This document shows, in pieces, positions 5,779 to 9,235 of a stretch of DNA of 9,235 nucleotides. How positions within the stretch are numbered: position 1 is the first letter of the stretch; the number at the start of each line of letters is the position of its first letter. A program made the translations under genes and the position numbers. The notes beneath the pieces were generated by a model. The model was not told the origin of the DNA. It saw nothing but the letters and a program-made list of their open reading frames with translations, and did not search any database. The stretch comes from Bacillota bacterium (GTDB taxonomy: Bacteria; Bacillota; Clostridia; UBA1381): positions 1 to 9,235 of the forward strand of contig JAJPXA010000005.1 of the NCBI GenBank assembly GCA_021205715.1. Reading direction: 5' to 3'.

Positions 5779-7806
5779 ATGGCAGAAACAAACAACAGAC
5801 CGTCTGCGCCTATGAGAAGAGGCCCTATGGGCAGAGGCATGGGCGCGGGTGAAAAGGCAAAGGACACCAAGGGCGCGCTCACGAAGCTTATTTCCTATTG
5901 CAGAAATCAGGCGGGAATTATCGTTTTCGCGTTGGTGCTTGCCGCCATAGGCGCGGTATTTACGATAGTGGGCCCCAACCAGATAAGCCGTTTGACCGAC
6001 TACATTTATGACGGACTTTCGGGCGGCGCATCGTCCGCGGAAATCACAGCGGATATACAAAATCAAATAGCGAACGGTGATATTGATATTTCCGATTATC
6101 TTCCGGAGGGCGAGGATTTATCCGAGCTTGACCTCACGGACACAGATAACGAGCTTACTCAAGAGATAATCGCAAACGTCACATTAAGCGATGAATACCA
6201 AGCCGCGCACGGGAATGACGGAATAGATATGAGCGGAATTTTGGGTGTTGCGGCATTGCTCGTCTGTATTTACCTTGCAAGCGCGCTGTGCAATTTCGTT
6301 CAGCACTACATTATGCAGACCGTGACGCAGAGAACCGCAAAACGGCTTCGCGCCGATATTTACACGAAAATAAACCGACTGCCGCTTAAATACTTTTCCG
6401 GCAACGCCGCGGGTGATGTCCTGTCAAGAATGACAAACGATGTCGATATGATAGGTCAGGCTATGGCAAACAGCGTTTCTAACCTCGTAACAGCGGCGGC
6501 GCAGTTTGTCGGCTGTCTGATTATGATGTACTGCACAAACTGGATTATGGGCACGACAACGGTTGCCGCGACGCTTATCGGACTTGTTCTTATGGTGCTT
6601 ATCATGAGCCGCTCGCAGAAATATTTTAAGGCAAGACAGGAAAGCCTCGGCGAGCTGAACGGTTACATTGAGGAAATGTACACAGGTCACGACGTTATCC
6701 GTATTTTGAACGCGGAGGACGAGGTAAAGGGCAAATTTTCCGGTATGAATCACGCGGTTAAAAACGCGAACTTCCGCTCGCAGTTTCTGTCGGGACTTAT
6801 GCAGCCGCTTATGGCGTTTATCGGCAATCTCGGCTATGTCGCGGTGTGCGTTGTCGGCGCGGCGCTTATACTAAACGGACAGATTACGTTCGGCGTAATC
6901 ACGGCATTCTTGATTTACACCCGCCTGTTTGAGTCGCCGCTTAGGCAGATTTCGCAGGCAATGACGCAGGTGCAGTCCTGCGCGGCGGCATCGGAGCGCG
7001 TGTTTGAATTTCTGTCGGAGGAGGAAATGGAAAACGAATCCGCAAAAACTAAGCGCGTTAAAAATACGCGCGGCGAGGTGGAGTTCAGAAATGTAAAATT
7101 CGCGTACCCAAGCGCGCCCGAAAAGGAGATTATCCACAATTTCAGCGTAAAGGTAAAACCGGGACAAAAAGCGGCGATTGTAGGCCCCACCGGCGCGGGC
7201 AAGACAACTATGGTAAATCTCTTAATGCGCTTTTTTGAGCCGACAGGCGGACAGATTTTAATCGACGGTGTTCCGACCGAGGATATACCCCGCAGCAACG
7301 TACACAGTCAATTCGGAATGGTATTGCAGGACACTTGGTTGTTTGAGGGAACAGTCAGAGAAAATCTGCTTTACAATACCGAAAATGTTTCGGAGGAGCG
7401 AATGATTGAAGCGTGCAAGGCGTGCGGAATTGATAATTTTATACGCGCGCTGCCGCACGGCTATGACACTGTTTTAAGCGATAACACCGCCATATCCGCC
7501 GGTCAAAAGCAGCTTATGACAATTGCGCGCGCGATGATACAAAACAGTCCCATGCTGATATTGGACGAGGCGACCTCAAGCGTTGATACGAACACCGAAA
7601 TGCTAACTCAGCAGGCAATGGACACTCTGATGAGCGGACGCACAAGCTTCGTAATTGCGCATCGTCTGTCGACAATAAAGAATGCCGACCTCATTCTTGT
7701 AATGCGCGACGGCGATATTGTCGAGCAAGGAAACCACGAGGAGCTGTTAAAGAAAAACGGATTTTACGCAGAGCTGTACAACAGTCAGTTTGAGCAAGTA
7801 TCGTAA
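5779..7806 (+). CDS. ABC exporter half-transporter with catalytic ATPase site (second subunit of the heterodimer)
   Basis: This 675-residue partner has a basic N-terminal tail (PMRRGPMGRGMG, residues 11-22), a first membrane helix at about 47-67, and a roughly 80-residue acidic segment (about 75-152, rich in Asp and Glu) before the second helix, which should lie outside the cell. The remaining helices run to about 385. The ATPase domain shows Walker A GPTGAGKTT (469-477), signature ISAGQ (572-576), Walker B MLILDE (592-597) with the catalytic Glu597, and His628 in the H-switch (IAHR). Consensus hydrolysis residues here and degenerate ones in the upstream gene fit a heterodimeric exporter with a single active ATP site. 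The start is fixed by AAAGGAGGT overlapping the upstream stop codon, so the subunits are translationally linked. The gene ends 2 nt before the TraX-like gene. Confidence 0.94.
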   Translation: MAETNNRPSAPMRRGPMGRGMGAGEKAKDTKGALTKLISYCRNQAGIIVFALVLAAIGAVFTIVGPNQISRLTDYIYDGLSGGASSAEITADIQNQIANGDIDISDYLPEGEDLSELDLTDTDNELTQEIIANVTLSDEYQAAHGNDGIDMSGILGVAALLVCIYLASALCNFVQHYIMQTVTQRTAKRLRADIYTKINRLPLKYFSGNAAGDVLSRMTNDVDMIGQAMANSVSNLVTAAAQFVGCLIMMYCTNWIMGTTTVAATLIGLVLMVLIMSRSQKYFKARQESLGELNGYIEEMYTGHDVIRILNAEDEVKGKFSGMNHAVKNANFRSQFLSGLMQPLMAFIGNLGYVAVCVVGAALILNGQITFGVITAFLIYTRLFESPLRQISQAMTQVQSCAAASERVFEFLSEEEMENESAKTKRVKNTRGEVEFRNVKFAYPSAPEKEIIHNFSVKVKPGQKAAIVGPTGAGKTTMVNLLMRFFEPTGGQILIDGVPTEDIPRSNVHSQFGMVLQDTWLFEGTVRENLLYNTENVSEERMIEACKACGIDNFIRALPHGYDTVLSDNTAISAGQKQLMTIARAMIQNSPMLILDEATSSVDTNTEMLTQQAMDTLMSGRTSFVIAHRLSTIKNADLILVMRDGDIVEQGNHEELLKKNGFYAELYNSQFEQVS

Positions 7807-7808
7807 TT

Positions 7809-8522
7809 ATGGTAATGATAAAAGCAATTCGGGAGCGTTTTAACGGCTTTACTCAAAATCAATTAAAGGTCATTGCCGCTGTTTTTATGGCGGCGGATCA
7901 CGTTGGCGTTGAGTTGCTCCCCGAGCTTGATATTTTGCGAATAATCGGGAGGCTTTCCCTCCCGATTTTCGCGTTCTTTATATATGAGGGGTGCAAGCAC
8001 ACGCGCAGTAAACTGAAATATCTCGCGCGGATTTTTCTGCTCGGGCTCCTTTGTATGGCGGGATATTACGTCTATGCGGACGAGATATTCGGAAATATAT
8101 TGATAACAATGTCGCTTTCAATATGCGTAATCTACGGCATACAATTTTTTAAATCGCAAATTTGCGGCGGCAATCGAATATTGGGCGCGGCTGTCGCCGT
8201 AGGCTGTATTTGCGGTGCGGCAGTCGTCTGTTCGCTTGTGTACATTGACTATGGAATTTGCGGTGTGCTTCTTCCGGTATTCGCGGAAATATTCGACGGA
8301 TATTCAAGTCGGAATAAACAGATTCCTTTGATAGGATTCACAATAGGTCTGCTTTTGTTGTCGTGGCAATGGGGAGGGAATCAATATATAAGCCTGCTCT
8401 CCCTCCCCCTGCTCGCGGCATACAACGGTGAGCGCGGAAAACGAAATATGAAATATTTCTTCTATTGGTTCTACCCTGCGCATTTGGCGATTATCGGCGC
8501 AGTGTCGATGATTATAAATTGA
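7809..8522 (+). CDS. TraX-family integral membrane protein
   Basis: This 237-residue hydrophobic protein matches the TraX family. TraX in F plasmid conjugation N-acetylates pilin, but chromosomal Firmicute relatives are widespread and mostly uncharacterised, and belong broadly to the membrane acyltransferase group. Signatures seen are LKVIAAVFMAADHVG (19-33), with the conserved Asp-His pair, RIIGRLSLPIFAFFIYEG (44-61), the basic patch KHTRSKLKYLAR (63-74) and a final FYPAHL (221-226). About six to eight membrane helices are likely. The start at 7809 is only 2 nt after the ABC stop, and neither this ATG nor the one at 7815 has a visible ribosome site, so translation probably depends on re-initiation from the upstream gene. 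It may be the acyl-transfer partner of the exporter cassette or simply a hitchhiker; no conjugation genes are present here. TraX family is well supported; the role is unknown. Confidence 0.87.
   Translation: MVMIKAIRERFNGFTQNQLKVIAAVFMAADHVGVELLPELDILRIIGRLSLPIFAFFIYEGCKHTRSKLKYLARIFLLGLLCMAGYYVYADEIFGNILITMSLSICVIYGIQFFKSQICGGNRILGAAVAVGCICGAAVVCSLVYIDYGICGVLLPVFAEIFDGYSSRNKQIPLIGFTIGLLLLSWQWGGNQYISLLSLPLLAAYNGERGKRNMKYFFYWFYPAHLAIIGAVSMIIN
7943..7967 (+). other. Terminator-like hairpin inside the traX-like gene
   Basis: AATCGGGAGG (7943-7952) is a perfect 10-bp inverted repeat of CCTCCCGATT (7958-7967), with a 5-nt loop and a run of four T at 7966-7969. It lies about 135 nt into the coding sequence, encoding the conserved RIIGRLSLPIF motif. 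It could weaken transcription of the distal part of the operon, but it may be a by-product of codon choice. Confidence 0.4.
8371..8408 (+). repeat. Second inverted repeat in the traX-like gene
   Basis: GGGGAGGGA (8371-8379) pairs with TCCCTCCCC (8400-8408) across a 20-nt loop. The arms use the same GGGAGG/CCTCCC type of sequence as the hairpin at 7943-7967. It lies within coding sequence and no function is shown. Confidence 0.35.
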
Positions 8523-8538
8523 ATGGAGTAATGGAGCT

Positions 8539-8661
8539 TTGATTTTTAAGGTTAAGGCAAAATATTCGCGGATTACCGGCTCTGAGAGTATAGGTCTATG
8601 CAGTTTAAACAATGTATATTTTAACAGAGCGCGGAAGCTGCTGTCAGAGGCGGCGCATTAA
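8539..8661 (+). CDS. Possible 40-residue small protein, unrecognised
   Basis: A TTG-started ORF of 40 codons lies between the TraX-like gene and the terminator. A GGAG at 8525-8528 sits 10 nt before the TTG. The peptide begins with a short basic stretch (FKVKAKYSR) and ends RARKLLSEAAH; there is no signal peptide, membrane segment or recognised motif. It follows the TraX stop by 16 nt and ends 14 nt before the terminator stem, so it would fit as the last gene of the operon. It might equally be an untranslated 3' end or the remnant of a longer gene. Support is weak. Confidence 0.2.
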   Translation: MIFKVKAKYSRITGSESIGLCSLNNVYFNRARKLLSEAAH

Positions 8662-8675
8662 ATATCCGAATATTC

Positions 8676-8708
8676 AAACAGCCGAGGCGTTTTGCCTCGG
8701 CTGTTTTT
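8676..8708 (+). terminator. Rho-independent terminator ending the plus-strand cluster
   Basis: AAACAGCCGAGGC (8676-8688) pairs perfectly with GCCTCGGCTGTTT (8694-8706) around a 5-nt loop. Five T (8704-8708), then G and three more T follow. This is a strong terminator for plus-strand transcripts. In the other direction the stem is followed only by TTTGAATATT, so it may also serve, less well, the convergent SLH gene. Confidence 0.9.
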
Positions 8709-8726
8709 GTTTATGATATTATTTTA

Positions 8727-9235
8727 TTATTCCGCTGCGATAAACCGTGCCAGCATTGCGGCGGTTTCGGCTCTTGTCGCGCCGGACTGCGGGGATAAGG
8801 TGTTGTTATCCTTGCCGGTGATTAAGCCGGTGCCTACTGCCCATTGCATCGCGGTTACGGCGTAGCCGCTTACATCGGCTGCGTCGGTGTAGGCTGTGAT
8901 GTCGCCTGACGCGCTTGTGTCATAACCCTTGTAGCCCGCATAGCGGTACAGGATCGCCGCAGTTTGCTCTCGGGTTATGGTATCGTCCGCGCCAAATTTG
9001 CCGTTATCGTAGCCTCTTACTATGCCGTTTTCGGCTGCCCACGCTACAGCGTCGGCGTACCATGCACCGCTTACTACGTCCGTAAATTCGGATTCGCTAT
9101 TTGCGATCGGCTCACCCTCCAAACGGTACAATATGGTTACAATCATACCTCTTGTTGTCGCTGTATTCGGCTCAAAATCCTCGCTTGATGTGCCGGTCAT
9201 TAAACCGTTTTCAAGCGCGTAGTCGATATACTCGT
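8727..9235 (-). CDS. SLH-domain surface protein, C-terminal part (runs off window)
   Basis: The last 168 residues of a larger protein are visible; the true start is beyond base 9235, and the ATG near 9200 is internal. The fragment consists of S-layer homology repeats that anchor exported proteins to the cell wall. The first repeat is partial (EYIDYALENGLMTG, then TTRGMIVTILYRLEG, residues 1-40). The second is complete (FTDVVSGAWYADAVAWAAENG, split at 50-70, then GKFGADDTITREQTAAILYRYAG, 78-100). The third (YTDAADVSGYAVTAMQWAV, 115-133, then GATRAETAAMLARFI, 151-165) ends three residues before the stop. Three SLH repeats at a C-terminus are the normal cell-wall-binding unit, binding pyruvylated secondary polymers. 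The N-terminal functional part is unseen, so the protein could be an enzyme, adhesin or S-layer component. It is convergent to the operon and appears unrelated to it. Confidence 0.92.
   Translation of the reverse strand, partial: EYIDYALENGLMTGTSSEDFEPNTATTRGMIVTILYRLEGEPIANSESEFTDVVSGAWYADAVAWAAENGIVRGYDNGKFGADDTITREQTAAILYRYAGYKGYDTSASGDITAYTDAADVSGYAVTAMQWAVGTGLITGKDNNTLSPQSGATRAETAAMLARFIAAE

Noticed and set aside
5590..6066. 158-codon minus-strand ORF across the ABC gene junction
   Set aside because: Antisense to conserved ATPase and membrane regions; composition is typical of a shadow frame.
7809..8522. TraX-like gene as evidence of a conjugative element
   Set aside because: TraX relatives are common on Firmicute chromosomes, and no relaxase, coupling protein, integrase, attachment site or other transfer gene is seen here.
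8964..9222. Plus-strand ORFs opposite the SLH gene
   Set aside because: Shadows of the SLH repeats, with Cys/Tyr-rich or unrelated sequence and no ribosome site.

Overview
The window looks like chromosomal DNA from an anaerobic Firmicute of the class Clostridia, close to Oscillospiraceae/Lachnospiraceae-type gut bacteria. The evidence is the strong AGGAGG-type ribosome sites, sigma-A promoters (TTGATA-17-TAGAAT, TTGATT-17-TATAAT), a YheI/YheH-type heterodimeric ABC exporter, a TraX-like membrane protein and an S-layer-homology (SLH) protein of clostridial style. Genus cannot be told from the sequence.

Layout. Bases 1-193 (minus) hold the N-terminal DNA-binding half of a TetR-family regulator cut by the window edge. 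Bases 194-384 are a divergent control region with two back-to-back sigma-A promoters whose -35 boxes lie in mirrored GCTTGAT motifs, with another inverted repeat between them. From 385 to 8522 eight genes run on the plus strand: nitroreductase, flavodoxin-like protein, two tandem sirtuins (Sir2), a TIGR02452/microbial PARG-type ADP-ribosylhydrolase homologue, the two halves of an ABC exporter, and a TraX-family membrane protein. Gaps from the flavodoxin gene onward are -4 to 39 nt, and no internal promoter is obvious. A hairpin at 922-958 between the first two genes may attenuate or process the transcript. Bases 8523-8726 hold a doubtful 40-codon ORF and a strong terminator, and 8727-9235 (minus) is the C-terminal SLH-repeat end of a convergent gene.

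The most interesting part is 1480-3936. Both sirtuins keep the GAGIS loop, the T(Q/T)NxD motif and a four-cysteine zinc ribbon, but both replace the catalytic deacylase histidine (HG) with glutamine (QG). This is the hallmark of class M sirtuins (SirTM), which ADP-ribosylate proteins instead of deacylating them. They are followed, with a 4-nt start/stop overlap, by a protein of the family that removes ADP-ribose. The genes therefore look like a writer-writer-eraser cassette for reversible ADP-ribosylation. The usual SirTM partners (a GcvH-like carrier, a lipoate ligase, a classical macrodomain protein) are absent from this window, so the target is unknown.

How the genes may work together (inference): the TetR protein would sense a toxic compound or redox stress and control the divergent promoter. 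Two flavin enzymes would reduce electrophiles, the ABC exporter would expel a compound, and the sirtuin/PARG cassette would switch a target protein by NAD-dependent modification.
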